This document shows, piece by piece, positions 1-14,600 of a stretch of 64,000 nucleotides of DNA. The translations under genes and the position numbers were made by a program. This stretch comes from Siderastrea siderea (Eukaryota; Cnidaria; Anthozoa; Scleractinia; Rhizangiidae). Within the stretch, counting starts at the first letter, position 1. The number at the start of each line of letters is the position of its first letter. The stretch is taken from the NCBI GenBank assembly GCA_964030785.1, contig OZ034978.1, forward strand, positions 6,632,501 to 6,696,500, read 5' to 3'. Below the pieces are notes generated by a model, which searched no databases, was not told the DNA's origin, and saw only the letters and a program-made list of their open reading frames with translations.

Positions 1-910
1 GAAGTGATAAATGGGATGTTTAAGCAAACACCGAAGGAAACGTATCTTTTTTAAAATATACTAAACGCGCCAATCGCTTCTACTAGAACTAGACATTTGT
101 TCACTTGTGCCGTCTATCCTTCGCTCATGCGAAGCTATCTGAAATATAAAAGAATAACAACTTCAGTATTTCCAAAGGGTATAAAAAAATTGAGAATCGT
201 GGAAGAAAAATCCAGCTCGTTGTTTCATGTCCATAACGTAAAATATTCGGCTAACGGCTTGCGTGACATCTTGGACGGAAGAGTTTTGCCGTGAATGAGC
301 TTGATGCACTGTTCTCCTCACCAAAGTAGGGTAAAAGGAAACTTTTGCAAAGTTTATTCAGTAAACCGTTTTGGTCAAAGAGGTAAAAGGCTGAAACCTA
401 CAAATGATTATAACTGATCGACACCACCGGAGAGGCCGTTTTTTAAAAAATCAAAAACTGAATGCAATTATTCTGCTCTCGATTCTGCTCCCAGACGCGC
501 TGTCTAGCCGTGTCTGTTCGATTATTTATCTCTTTTCAGTAAAATATCGTTTACAGTTATTCTTTGCTTATGCATAAACTCTGAAATAGAAAAAAAAATA
601 ACAATTTCAGTTTGTTAATCGGTGGTGAAACTGAGAATTTATCTTGGACGCAAAAGCCACCGACTCGTTTCGTGATCGAAACCTTTCAGCTAATTACTCT
701 TGCAGTTTGTTGCGGCTACGTCTCGAATCTGATTGGTCGCGGAACAATAAACATTCCAGAAATAATTTTAGGCATTCATGGTTTAATGGATTTCACTGTA
801 ATGACAGATAGACCTGCGAAGTACTTAGACATGGCCTGATGCAAAATATAGCGTATATATTTCTCATGCTAAATATGTGTCATGGGACTTTGAACAAAAA
901 GAAACATATG

Positions 911-969
911 TTATTCACTGGCCGGGCACAGTTTTTCCCTATACAGACCGACCTAGGCCGGTGAATAAG
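911..969. repeat. Short inverted-repeat element
   Basis: TTATTCACTGGCC at the left end is matched by the inverted GGCCGGTGAATAAG at the right end, so the whole segment can fold back. This is typical of a very short MITE remnant. The family is unknown. Confidence 0.5.
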
Positions 970-2364
970 TGTTTATTTTTTTCTGCAATTTTGGAGGTGC
1001 ACTAGTTCCCACAATCAAAGCTAGTTAAAATTACTAAGCTTCTGAGAAAGAGCCGCTAGCAAACCATAGGAATAAAGGATCGGACTAACAATAAAACAGA
1101 ACTTAAAATAATTATATCATGAAACAATAAGCGTTACTGGAGCAAACCCCAACGTCTCGTAGCAAGAATAAAGAAATAAGCTTTGTCTTGTTAAAAATGA
1201 AATCACACGTTTAAATTTGGTTTTCAGTACCGAAAGATCTTTATTTTTAACAAGTGAGACTTTTAGTGAAAACTAAAGCTTACGTTCCGCGAACTCTGCT
1301 GCATATCTTAGTATTTTAAACATTTTTGTTGGTTCTTGGTCAAGATTTTCGCAAATCGACTGTAAAAACTGTTGACATGCAGCAGTTCTTGTCGAAGACA
1401 CAGCGATGCGAGGTTTTTTGTTCGACTATTTTAACTAACAATCATTAATAATCACATTGTCTTGAATGAAGCTAAATGGGACAAGATTAGAAAGAGATCT
1501 CCAAGGAAAATAACGAAATTTCAAACGAGAAACAGAGGTCAAATGACTAACTTGCAGTTAACCCGCGCTAAATCAAATGGTGTGTCAATGAGAAACTACA
1601 ACTTGAAAAAAGCAAGCCTGCAAAATTTTCTCAACAAAAACACAGGAATACTCGCCTTTTTTGGAGAATAACCAGGCCTTTTATTCCATTGCTGATATTT
1701 CCTTTCACTTTACAATGATTATTAAGAGAAAAGTTCCATTTTAAGAAGAAAAATCCAACTTTCTTGTTGTGCTGGAGTAAAATGATTTCACTTCAAGTTT
1801 TCCCGCGGATTGGAGTGGTCCGTACGCGGGGTCCGTATGGGAAAATCCGGACCGCTGGAGCGCGCATGATTAGCCAATCAGATTCAAGGATTTAGGATTC
1901 CGGACCGCTGAGATGCTTCAGATAAAAATAATGTATATTCTTCATTCTAAAACCTTGGGAAAACATGTATGTGTATAGTAAAATAACATGAATTTTGAGT
2001 GAGAATTATTAATTACACACCATGTATCGGATAGCAGGCTTCAAAGAGACCTACCACTTTTGAGTTTTAAAATTACTATCTTTCTTCATACCACATACCA
2101 TTTGGCCAGCTTTGATGATACCTTTTACTTTTGAATTAGTTACTCACTGCATACCATGTACCATGGGGCCGGCTTGTAAGACAGTTTCTTCTATTGATTT
2201 CAGTTACTTATCCTGAACTTTTCTGTCCCTTACACTGCATAGCACGTTCAGTGAGGAAGGGTCTTACCAGAAAAAATCAGTAAAAACTGACTGTAATTTG
2301 TTTTCCCTTTGAGAAAACCATATTTTCATTACCATATTTTCTCCAAAAAGGTGAAAAATACCCC

Positions 2365-2425
2365 ATCTTAATAAATGCCAGGCCCTGAATAAACACTGGG
2401 TTCAAATAAATGCCGGCATTTTGTG
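2365..2425. repeat. Fragment of the AAACGCCGG element family
   Basis: The words AATAAATGCCAGGCCC, AATAAACACTGGGTTC and AAATAAATGCCGGC repeat the sub-motif found at both ends of the TA-flanked element at 37922-38751. It is a diverged fragment of the same family. Confidence 0.5.
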
Positions 2426-2582
2426 AACAACAAAAGGAAAGTCAAAGTTTTAACTTCATCACAGTTTTGACCCAAGAACGTAAAAATACTCATGGTATAG
2501 CCCCTTTAAACTGTTATCTGGGAGTGGTGAATCCTAACAAATGACATTGTCAAGAGTTCTTCTTTTCACTGTATATCAACAG

Positions 2583-2671
2583 AATGATGAGCCATCATCA
2601 AATGGAGTTCATGTTACTCCCTTATTTGATGTTCCAGGGACAGCAACATCAAGGGAAAGTTCACTGTCAAG
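2583..2671 (+). CDS. Exon 1 of the model (residues 1-30)
   Basis: Acceptor ATATCAACAG and donor AAG|GTACGG. It opens in phase 0 and ends two bases into a codon. The encoded stretch is polar and Ser/Thr-rich (starts NDEPSSNGV), like a disordered region. No in-frame ATG lies directly upstream, so this is an internal exon. Confidence 0.65.
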
Positions 2672-5600
2672 GTACGGCATAAATGGTATTGAGTAGTGAG
2701 ATAGTCGGTAAAGTGGACAATTGTTATAATACTGGATGGTCTGATTTCTCTCCATGAAGAGTGAATTTTGTTTCCAGGATATGATGTTATTATTGAGTAT
2801 GTTTTCGGTAAGAAGTTTGTTGACTGTTTAAAAAGGGCTCTTCGTGTTTATTAAGTTAGTTTACAGTGAAATGTAAGTAAAACTTAGCTGTCGGTAATCT
2901 GTCAGTCGTCTTTCGGTAGATTGTTGGTCGACAGTTGACCGACAGTCGGTGGAGGGGTGCTCTTTTTCACAATTACCAGATAGTCTAGAGAAGGTCATTT
3001 TCTTACTCTTTGTTAGCAATTCATACATGACTGTACAGTTTGTATGTTTTGTTGAGTTTCCCATGGGTTTCAGTAACCCCTTGCCTATAAAAGCCAAATA
3101 CCCCTACCAACTGGTGGCCATTATGAATTTCTTTTAAATGCAATAAACTTTATTGACTGCTCCACAGCAGTGCATTACATCACCATATTACATTTACCAA
3201 AACACATACTAAACTAAAGTAAACTACATGGTACACTAACTACCCAAATCATTACAACTGCTGTACTAACAATTCAGCCCAAAAAAAGAAAAAGTAGAAC
3301 TGGAGAATTCACAATAGCTGAAGCTGAAGCCAAGTAGATGTGAGTAGATTTAAAACTCTCACAACACACTAATAAAAAGAAATATTATGACTTTTTAGGA
3401 AGCTGTGAAAGTTTTAATCTATTGACATCCACTTTGAACAAAGAAAGAAACAAGAAAGTGATCACCAAGGAGAAGATATCTTAATATTAAGACAAATTCT
3501 CCTTACTAGATCCATAAGAAATGTATGGATAACAGAAAGGAGAATATGCATTCATATCAGGGCTTTAAAGGTTAAAATTTAGTGCCAGACCTTCCTCAAT
3601 GACTGGAGTGAATTCATTTATAATAATTTAATAAACTTATATAGCGCTATAATTTATAAAAATATTCTATTAAGTATTGAGGGAACATTATAAGTCAAAA
3701 CTACATTGCAGTCTTGGAACTGACCTCAAGGCACTATTGGAGCAAAAGAGTCAACTGACAGGAGGAATTTTTTTCAGGAGTACTTTGACGCTACCCAGAT
3801 CAGCTGGCAAAGGAAGGGATGCCATAATTAATGAATACTTAGATGAAACAGGCTTGATAAAAGTAATAGAAACCTGGATGAAACTGTTGAGTCATGAAGG
3901 AGAATTGCCATACAACCCATATCCTCACCTGGTGTGGAAGTCAAGGCAACATGGAGAGAGGTATATGCACAACAAACTGCTATCTTATATAAAATACGAG
4001 ATGAATTAACTGTTGTCCACCCATCATAGACAGTGGGGGCGCAGTGCTGTAGTGATTAGCGCGTTGGACTTCAGATCTGAAGGTTGGTGGTTCGACGCCC
4101 AGTCCCTGCCATCGTGTTGTTTCCTTAGACAAGATACTTTGCCCCACATTGTCTCTCTCGACCCAGGTGTATAAATGGGTAACGGCGACATACTGCTGGG
4201 GGGTAACCCTACGATGGACTAGGGGGGAGTAGCAATACTCTCAGTTGTTTCATGCTACAGAAACCGGGATAACCTCCGGCCGTGTGGGTCTCCTTGGTCT
4301 GAGTGCGACTTTACCCACCACGGAAAAACGGTGAAGTTACAGGAAGCCAAAACCACAAATTTCTTTACTTTCCTGGCAAGGATGTGCCCAATTCGGTTTT
4401 AAGTCGAAAAAGATCTACATTTCCTCAGCAAGCGAACACCGCGCCATGTGTGTAGATGTGTGACTAATTTCAACTGCTTAATAAGCAAATTGGCGTTGGT
4501 TTTCATGTGTGACTAATTTCAACTGCTTATAAAATAAATACATTATTTGTCAGCTTTCAAAACGTTGTCTTGTAGACTTGCTCCAAGTCAACCTCTTCAA
4601 TTGATTTTAATGTGCCCTGTGTTTTGCAAGTAAAGCAAGCAAAGCGAGCTTCAATGAGGTGGCAAAGCCGCTGAACAAGCGACGACCTGACCTGAAAAAA
4701 ATTAAAGGACATGGGAAAATCTAATCATGTTGTTGAGTGGTGAATTGTTCACGGTACCAGCTAGTTTTTGTTATAACCTTAAAAACTTTAAAAACCTCAG
4801 CATTTATGTGACACCAGATAGTGTGGAAAATGCGTGATAATTATACCTATGAAACCAGAGTGAATTTAGATTCATTTGGCAGGAGTTCAGATTTGTTCCC
4901 TTTGTTTCTGAAAACATGAGGCCAGTTTGAAAATTCATCGTCAAAGGTTAAATCTCAGACCAGTATGATTCAGACCCCAATTTCTTGAGAAAATAAACAA
5001 CCTGCACCAGTCAAACTCAAACCATTCTGACTCATTCTTGACAGGTTGTTCTCAGAATGAGTCCATCGATGCTGAAATGAAGCTTTGAACTGGTCTCTAC
5101 TCATGCAATCTGAGTTTGTAACCACCAGGTTTAGTTAGTCAAATAAAAAGAACACTCTGTTGTTCCAAAATGGTCAACAACATAGTCATGGGCAGGGTTT
5201 TCAATAAGGGCCGGCAGCCGGCGATACTCGTTGACTATTTCACATGAACTCGCCAACTATTTGATTGAGAAATTACCTCATCTTCTATGATTAACATGAG
5301 AAACATTCACCACAAAACACGAGCCTTGGATTGGCCAAGATTTATTCGTGAAAAATAAAAGAATCTTGCCTGAATTCTGAGTAATTTCAGCGGTGATTTG
5401 TGTTTCCTGTTCTATTCAAATACCTTAATTCTTGCTCCTGAATGTAGAAAATGCTTTCAAAGAGGCCCAAATTTTCAAAATTTTCCGGAGGAGCATACCC
5501 CGCGACCCCACTAGAATCTTGTGCCTTTGGCAGGAGTAGTTCATTCTCTGCCTAGTCCTAAAATTTTGCCACCAACTCAGGTTCCTATTGAAAAGCCTGC

Positions 5601-8600
5601 ATGGGGAGATTGAATTCTAGGATTTCGTTTCCAAGTTGTTTAATTATGATTGAACCTCTTAAATTTGCATCTGTTAGGAATAATTTCGTTTGTATGACTA
5701 TTAATTTTAAATTATTGTTGGTAGGTTTTACATGTTTGGAGAGGATAGTGGAACAATTCAGGAGAAAATAGGTAATATGCTGAATAATGAAACAGGCCAT
5801 TGGCTCTGAAGTTAATGGAAATGTACATGTACCATAAAATTTTGAATGCTGAATACTAGTCCCTGCTTCACTAATAAAAATAAACAAACACCCTTCCACT
5901 AATAACCTCCCCCTCCCTTCTAAAAAAAAGATAAGCCCTTAAATTAATCAATTGAAAGCACTTGCACACACAGGTGTCAATTTTAAGATTTAAAATTCCC
6001 TCCACTCTGATGATGACTTCCCCACGGGCTGTCAAAACGTCAGTCAGTGTCATGATCACAAACAGTTCTTCTCCAGACTACACTCACCTGGACGATCTTA
6101 CTTTTACATGAATATATAATAACCTTGTTTATTGAATAAATGTTGATTTGAAATCCTCATCATCTCTCCTCACAGAAAGCCAAGTTTTCAGTGTTGGTGG
6201 TCATGCATCTCGTACTCAAGACAGTCCTGCCCGCTGGGGCATAGAAACAATAGTTCGTGCTGTCAGTCCTGAGGCACTTACAGGGTATGACTGGCTGTTA
6301 TCAAACATGATCTCTGATGTGTTGACAGATGACTCTGAAGATTATTCAGTGAGTTTGTTAATTTACAATAAAAAGCAACATTTTCGCAATGATTTAAGGT
6401 AGAAATTGAATATTGCTATAATTCAAGAGGCTGAGTAGGATGTTCCTTCCTGTCACTTGTCTAGTACTCTGGTTGTTTATTATGTAAATCTGTGAATGCT
6501 TCTTAGTAGAAATATATGCAAATATATGTTATTATTATTCAACAAATTGTCACTATGCCCATATATGGTAAGGAAGCCCTCAATATCTGTCATCCGTACA
6601 TGACAGATATCCTGCGATATACATAAATGACCATATTTGGAGTGCACGGCAGATTTCTCTCATTGCTTGTTTGGCGGCCATTTTGAAAAGCGAGGCAGTT
6701 TTAGCAGTGTTCTCCCGAAATTTTAACTCCCTGGAAGAAACTTTCCACAATTAAATGCTCTCAAAAAGTCAACAAGTATTTGTTTCAGCTCACAAAGATA
6801 TCCAGAGGTTGACTTGGAATTTTCATAGTGAGAACTCAACCAAGAAAATGGTATTGCGAACGAAGCAGCACACTTGCTCACGGAAAGTGGTAAAGTTGAA
6901 AAAATTTTAGTTCACAGGAAGAGGACTTATTCTCGGTAAGGTAGCAGTATTTTTTTTACTCTTTCTTCTCATTTCCAAACATGAGTTTGTAAATAAGTCT
7001 TTTTTAAGTGAACGGTAGTAAACTTCGATTTCTTGAAGTTCTGTTTTGATTTTTACTACATGTTGCTAGCTTTTAGCGTTTTCAGCATAGAACCATAGTT
7101 TTTCTCGTTATGAAAATGCTAGTTGATGAGAATTTGTTGAATAATAAAACAATTATCCTGCTCAATCTTGCGGAATATCCCCTGATTTAGCCAACTCGGC
7201 CTACGGCCTCGTGGGCTAAGTATCAGGTGATATTCCGCACGATTTCGCAGGATAATTGTTAAATATTGTTGGGGGGGGAGGGGAGTGGTATAGTGTGGCT
7301 TTAAGCACATTGGTTGGTGGTTCCATGCCCAGTCCCTGCCATCGTGTTGTTTCGTTAGACAAGAAACTTTACACCACGTTGTCTCTCTCCACCCAGGTGT
7401 ATAAATGGGTACCGTGACATTCTGCTGGGGGTGACCCTGCGTTGGACTAGCATCCCATCTGGGGGGAGGAGCAATATTCTCAGTTGCTTCGTGCTACAGA
7501 AACCGGGATAAGCTCCAGCCATGGGGCCTCCGTGGCTTGTGTGTGACTTTACCTTTTTATACGTTAACATTGTCATTTACATGACTTGTGTGTTTCATAA
7601 TTATGGTATGGGATGATGTAAATTCAACAGTAAATGGGATGATGTAAATTCAACAGTGAATTTATGTTCCTGACCATTATTATTATTAATGGGTTAATCC
7701 ATGTATTAGTGCACTAATCATTAATAAAAGCTAACAGCATAACTTAACTTTTGACCTGACAAAATGCTGATAGCAAGCCTCTCATCTTAGGCACATCATT
7801 TTGTTTCAGTATGTTGTACAGAAGCCCTTTCCAGTTCTGGTAGGTCCTTGTGTGTTTGCAGGATCACTGTATCCACTCAGAGATGAGGAAAGCATTGACA
7901 TTAGAATGGAATATAGCATAAGTGGTCCACAGGAAAGTTATGTAAGTTTGACACTGTTATCTCTGCTCAATAGGCCATTTCCCAGTTGTCTTGAGCCTCT
8001 TTTTCAAGGCAAGTCTTGGCGCACAGCCTTACATGTGAAAAGGAGTTTTCATTCACATGCAAATCAAACTCATTTTGATGTGAAAGGGTGTGCACCATGC
8101 ACATTACTCAGAAATGGCTTATTTCTCAAACATCAGTAGTACGTAGTCAGGTCTGCTATCTTGTTGTCTTGATCTTTATCCACAGTTTCTTACCAGTTCT
8201 CACTTTAACCTTTGTTTTGTATTTGCGTTCCAAGATACTTGCAGTGCTTTACTTGAAGCACATGTTGTGGTTCAAGTTTTTCTTTTGTTTGAAAATTTTC
8301 AAACCAGTTTAATTTTTATTTTCCTTTGAATTTTTATTTTCCTTTGTCTTAGATTATGGTTGCTGTTATTTTAATAATAAAACGTAGACAAAGGGAAATA
8401 AAAATCAAACTGGTTTGAAAATTTTTAAACCAAAGAAAAATTTGAACCACAGCATACACACCAGAAAATAATTGATTGTTTTATTAATCTCTAACAAACA
8501 GCATGTCATTTGAAAAGCTTGCAAGTTGCTAGCAGTCCAGGTGAAATGCAAATTGTCCAGATGTAAAAATCTGGACTACTTACATGGACAACTAATCAGA

Positions 8601-11600
8601 CTGCATGATTCAATTCGTCTGGACCACTGATGTGGCAGACAATGAAAGTTTTCTGTGTGTACTAAATGAGAATTTTTGTTTAAAATTGTCTTGTATTTGT
8701 TGCTGTTTTCAGGCTGCAGAAATTTTTGCCAAAGCAGTCCTTAGTGACGTTCAGCTGATGAAAGATGCTGAAATCCACATTGTGCTTGGTAACTGTTTTC
8801 TCTTGTTCCTTTAACCCTTTGTGCCCTGATATAAAAATGCATATTACCTTGTTGGTACTTAATTTCGTGGGTCTTTAATTTCGCGTTTTTCGCAATTGTA
8901 AAAAAATTGCGAAATTAAAGACCCACAAATAAAAATCCTCGCGAAATTTAAACACATGAAATTTAATGCTCATATAGAAAATTCAAATCACAGACGAAAA
9001 TGATTAACATGTAATAACAACAACATATACAGGATATGTATTGACAAATACAAAAATTGTTAACTGGTTTTTCTGGTCAGTTCCATTTTGTATCTTCTGT
9101 TGTGAAATAACATTAATTTGCAAATATTTTACATATGGAGTAGAGAATCTAGCTATCATCGTCATCTGAGTCGCTAGATTCGTACAAATCTCTTAGAATA
9201 TCTCTCGTACAGTCGTCAAAATTGCCATTAACTGGTTCTTGTCAAGAAATTTTAAAAAGTTCAGACTTTTTGAAAAATAAAATGAAGGTGAGACTGCCTG
9301 AATCACGAAATTTAATGCCCTTTTTTCATATTTGCCTACTGAAATCGCGAAAATAAAACCCCGCGAAATACTGTCTCGCCAAAACCATGAAATTAAGTAC
9401 CCGCGAAATTAAGTACAAATAAGGTATCTTTACTGCTCTCCATACATTTCTTATGGAACTAGTATGGCTATTTGTCTAAACATCAAGACATCTTATTCTT
9501 GTTGATCACTTTCCTTATTCTCATCACTTGATTGTTTGAACAAGTAGTGATAATGTTAAGAGAAATATCATTTTTGTCACTGTTAGCGCTTAAAGGGTTG
9601 CAGTACACATGCACAAAGGCAGAGTCTGTTTATGGGTAACTTAACGGTCCATTTCTCAGCTATTTTATTTATTTTTTTTATTTTTCCCCAATATTTAGGT
9701 GTCACTGTTCCAGTAGAGAATGTGCGGCGCAGGGGTCATTGGGTCAAGGAGTTTTGGACATGCAGTGGCATTGATGAAATACAGGTTTGCTTTTATTTTG
9801 TGTTGCAATTAAACGTTATTCTCATAAACAAATCCTCTCAATTTTGTAATCAGATAAATTATTATTAACATGGTTGCAATATTAACCTTCCGCTTGTACG
9901 TGTATCCATGTCGTAAAATTGATACACACAACCAACATCCCATCTGAAATTAATCAATGTTAAAGTTACATGTAAGTTTACCATCTGAAAAAGCACCTCA
10001 AAGTGGTAATTCCAGGTGCCAAAGTTTCTGTGGTCATGGAGGGCAAGCTTTTCAAAAGGGAGAATTGTTTGACATACACGTATGCTTAAATTTTAAATTT
10101 CTATTTCAAAGTTATATCAAAGTTACCAAGGCTGCTAATTTTGATGTTATGCTCTTTTATGTGATGACCCATTTCTTTGTGACAAATTGATTTTAGTGAT
10201 TCCTGGGCCACTACTCCTTTTTACAATGTTATGTTTCCTTGCTGCCTTATCCATCCCACCTGCCTTCTCTCCGCATGTGCATTGAATCTCCACTATCCTA
10301 CTCCAAGGTTATTGATTTTTCTCACTGCTCTTTTCTCCTCCGTTTGGCTGCTGTCCATTCTTTGGAATCATTTGCTTGTGTTCTTATCAGCTGCTTTACC
10401 TTCACCTTTTTTCTTTGCCAGTTTCAGCTTTAACTTGAGTTTGCATTTTTTTTTCTTTTGTGCTTAAAGGATCAGTTTTTGGCTCTGCTCAAATCTGCTG
10501 CTGTTGCCCAGAAAGTTGCAGAAGCTCAGGTATTTAAAATGTGACTGTGCTAAGTTGGTCTATGGAGAATTCTGCTTCTGACTGGTTCTTGGTTAATGTC
10601 AGTGAAAGTGTAAACTAGCCTCATATTCAATGCAACATAAGCAAAAGTTGAGGGTTTTTCCTACATGATTAATTGTTACGATTTCTCCAAGTAAATGGAG
10701 TCCAAAGAACTGCCAAGTTTCAGTTTGATCATTTGGGAGATTTTTCAGATGAATAACTGGTTCAACACATAAATAAAATGAAAGAGATTGATAAATAAAT
10801 GCATATTGCTCTGGCCTTCACGCTGTCTCTTCTCAAAGATTAAGTCATAAGTTTCCATTTGTAATCTTCGTTAAAAAAAAACAAACCTGCCCTATGTTTT
10901 CATGGTCTGCACTCTTATGCGCTGATCAATTCAAAACTTCAACATCCCCCCCCCCCACCCAGGCATACCCTGGGCATTTGACTGTGCATCGTGCCCAGGG
11001 AGGGGGGGAATTTGAACTGGTTATTTCTTGTTCTGACAATATAATACGCCTGTGAGTTTTTTTGGTTTTTGCAGGGATTGACAGATTTAAGGACGTTCGT
11101 GTGAAAAACTTCCTACAATACAGATTTTTTTCATACTTTGGCTACAGTCAGATAATGAGTTACCTATGTCAGAAATGGAAAAAAATTGGGGGGTCACCGA
11201 CTTCGTTTTCGAAATAAAGCGCGTCAAAAACTACCTCAATTTTGACAAATCGGCCCTCGTAACTCGACATGGCCTCAGTGCTTGTTAGTTGAAAAATATT
11301 AAAAATGATTCGCTGTAGACCCACTTTCTTAGTCAAATTTTACTTAAGTGGGTCTGTTAAGTAAATAATTTGAACCGGTGTCATTCTTTTAGTTAAATTC
11401 AACCTCTAAGATCGACTTTAACGAACACTGTGCAGCTTCAATAATAGTAGAATTCGATGATGCGAGGGCAGAAAAGTTGAAAAAAATCAAACTTCTACAA
11501 TACAGATTTTCTTTAATTTTTCACGAAACGTAGATTATCGACAAAGAAAGTGATCTATCAAAAGAAAATATGGGGTCACCAAACATTTAAGAGAGTTAAA

Positions 11601-14600
11601 CCCGTGCATAGATATTAAAGTGCCCACTAGCACTATATATCTCCACATTTCTTCAACAGCGCGCGCGTTTAATGCATGACGTGGGATGACATCACGAAGT
11701 GAATTGCGTGCGCAGTAAGGATGCGCAGAAACAATTGGCGCGAACGTCCTTAAAAGATAGAATTTCGCCTTTGTTAATGAGTAACTGTTTCAAAAGGGTC
11801 TTTAAAAGAAGTTTACAGGTGTCATTATGTCATCTCTCTCTCTGAAAGACATGTAAAGTGTTTGATTGAAGACGAAATTTGTGTTTGAGGAGAGTTAGTT
11901 CAGTACTAATTGGTGGGGCATTTGAACAGCTTTTTTTGCTCGGATGGGAGGGAATTTGAACAAGCCAATCTTTAAAAGTTCAAATGTCCGGGGGGGGGAT
12001 GTTGAACTTTCAAATTGATTGGCGCATTATGTTCAAAACTTGGGCGGGAAACACAACAAGTCTTAGCTGTAGCTCATTGTTCCACTTGAGTTTTGAACAT
12101 TTTTAGATGTCATTTTTGTGGTCCCTAAGAGAGTAAACCATTAAAAAAAGAGTCATTTCATTTAAAAATGGAATGTACAGTTAAAAAACTGATAGAATCT
12201 GCATTGAGCTTTGATCACATTGGCTATCTGTGGTGTGAGACAGATACATGTAGCTTTAATTTTTAGCCAGATCCAGTTGCTTAACCTAGACCAAGAATTA
12301 CACCCCTAATTTCCTGGCTTTAAAAATTATGTGTAAGCAAATGAAGCATTTGCTCACTTATTGCAAAGGTCATTGCACTTATTTCACATTAAACTGCATC
12401 ACTGGGGTGCCTGTGACATCACAGTTATGGTGACATCCAAACAGCTCCTAGATGGAGTCTGCTCCTGTGGCTGGCATGTCCTGGCAACCCAGGCATGAAT
12501 CTTCTCGCAAAGGTGACAGACACCAATCACACTGTTAATAAGACAGTGAAAAAGGGGGAGGGAGGCTTAAAAAGGTGCTGAAACCTCAATCAAACACCCC
12601 AAGAATGAGAGCACACTGAGACCTGAGAGCACACTGTATCCTGGCACATGTGCAGATATTAATACCACTGGCCACAGAGGAACACTGGCACTGTGTGTTC
12701 TTAACTCTGTTAAACTGTGTTAACTGCATTTAAACCAAAGTTCATTCTGCATTTTATAGTGTCATATTTATGCCAGACGAAACTTGTGTACAAGAAAAGC
12801 AAATGAATGACTTTTACTTTTCTTCTAGTGCATGTTCATGTTACAGCCAGAGAGTCTACTGTACAGAAGAGGTCGCAAACAGTACAACTTAAATTTTTTA
12901 AAGACAGATGATGGGAGGTAATGTATACTATTGTCTGTACAAAAATAACTTGACAACTAGCATTAGGCAAGTCACTGCATTTAACGTAATTTTGTTCAAG
13001 CTTTTATTTGAACTTGTGGAGGCATGTTGTGTAGTTGTAGCCTGCTAGCCTTTCAATAAGACTTTTTTGTCAGAAGATCGAAGGGTTGGCAGGGTTGTTC
13101 CTAACAGCCAGCAGCCGGCAGAATTAACCGGCTACTTGGGTTGTTTGTGCCGGCTACTTTTGTGATATGTGTATTTTTTAAAGACAAATTATTTGTTCCT
13201 TTTACTGGCGCATTTATATGAAAATGAAACTTATTTCCCATTGCAGTTTATTGACTTAAAAATAATCTGGTTGGCACAGAGATACACAATTATTAGTTCA
13301 TTATGTTGAGATCTGGGAATTACATGTAGAAAACCACTGAAGGCATGAGTTTATATAAATAAAATTGAAAAGATACGATTACTTTTGGAACTGACGTTAT
13401 TGGAAATTTGTGCTCAGAATCAGGGAAATTCCATTTCTGGGGACTTCAAATGTAAACATTTCCTGGGGGGCATGCCCCCAGACCCCCCTAGAAGGGATTG
13501 CCTTCGGCACTCGGTAATCACTATCCGGCTACTTAGAAACTTTTGCCAGCTGCTTGATAAGTTGTGGACAACCCTGGGTTGGTCGGGTCTTGTTGTGTTG
13601 TTTTGCTACACAAGGAATTTAACTCCATGTTGTCTCTCTTCACTCTTGGTTGTAAAAGGATGCCAGTGAACCATTAGGTAATCATTTAACAAAATGCTGC
13701 AATGAACTAACATTTATTCCAGGGGGGGGGGGGGGTAGTAATGTGCCTAGTTACTTCATGTTGGGAACCCTGTGATGGACTAGCATCCAGTCCAGGGGAG
13801 CTGTAATACTCCTACATGTAGGTAATTGATGTTTGGGTTTTCTGTGATGGCCTAGCATCCCATCCAGGGGAGAGCAGAAATACATGTAGTTTTCTCATGT
13901 TTCAGTGTCCTGTGATGGACTGGCATCCCATCCAGGGAGGAGTAGTAATGCGTGTAGTGGTAGTCACTTCAAGCTACACAAGTACTAGATCCAAGCAGTG
14001 CCCTTCACCAACGACACATCTGACAGTCCTGCCACCTGTCTGACTTGTTCATCTTGTGGATTGAACACTAGACTTTCTGTTTCAGCTACTGTCATGTTCC
14101 AGAGACTCCCCAAAAAAGTGTCCCTCTGAGCATTTTCTCTCTTTACTCATAAAGTTAACATAATGTTTCGGTTCTTATTTCAAGACCATTATCAAATGCA
14201 AAACAAGAAAATAAGAACCAAAATATTACATTTATTTCTCTGTTTGTTGTTTTCTTGCGTATACTTTTATTTTAAGTCAGCAAGATGTTTTTCGGTCATT
14301 GTTTTGTTGTATTTCTTACAATTTGTCAGCGAGTAAAGGTTTTATTGTTATCATCATTAGTAGTATTCATTTGACTCTTTGCTTGTAGATCAACATCTGT
14401 TTCTTCCCATCCTTACTGGAGTGCTCATGAAGGAGTGTTTGTCAGTCGTTTCCATATCAAGGAGTATCTGTCATGGTTTGCCAGCTTGGAACTTGGAGGT
14501 CAACAGTTGTTGGGCACTCCTGCAAATACTGCAAGTAATAATTACATTCTAATTATTAAAATGTGCTTAGGGTATTTTTAGTCTTAACTCATTCTTTCAA

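Larger units (their letters stand above)
1..2582. other. Upstream flank or 5' intron, no exon recognised
   Basis: The first exon found (2583) opens in phase 0 after an acceptor and has no start codon, so at least one coding exon should lie here or further upstream. No ORF in this stretch ends at a good donor in the right phase. A small GC-rich patch near 1800-1910 contains AGCCAATCAG and two copies of a TCCGGACCGC-like word, so it may be promoter-like or a decayed MITE. Otherwise it is AT-rich and featureless. Confidence 0.5.

Noticed and set aside
612..839. 75-codon ORF as a first exon
   Set aside because: It does not end at a donor in phase 0 and shows no continuity with exon 1.
3677..4009. 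Free-standing 110-codon ORF
   Set aside because: Only 3778-3960 is coding; it is exon 2, and the rest is intron read-through at both ends.
4031..4110. Functional tRNA gene
   Set aside because: A and B boxes are present but the cloverleaf is poor and the sequence continues as a SINE body repeated at 7283.
6175..6191. Alternative acceptor CACAG for exon 3
   Set aside because: It would join exon 2 in the wrong phase; TTTTCAG at 6191 keeps the frame.
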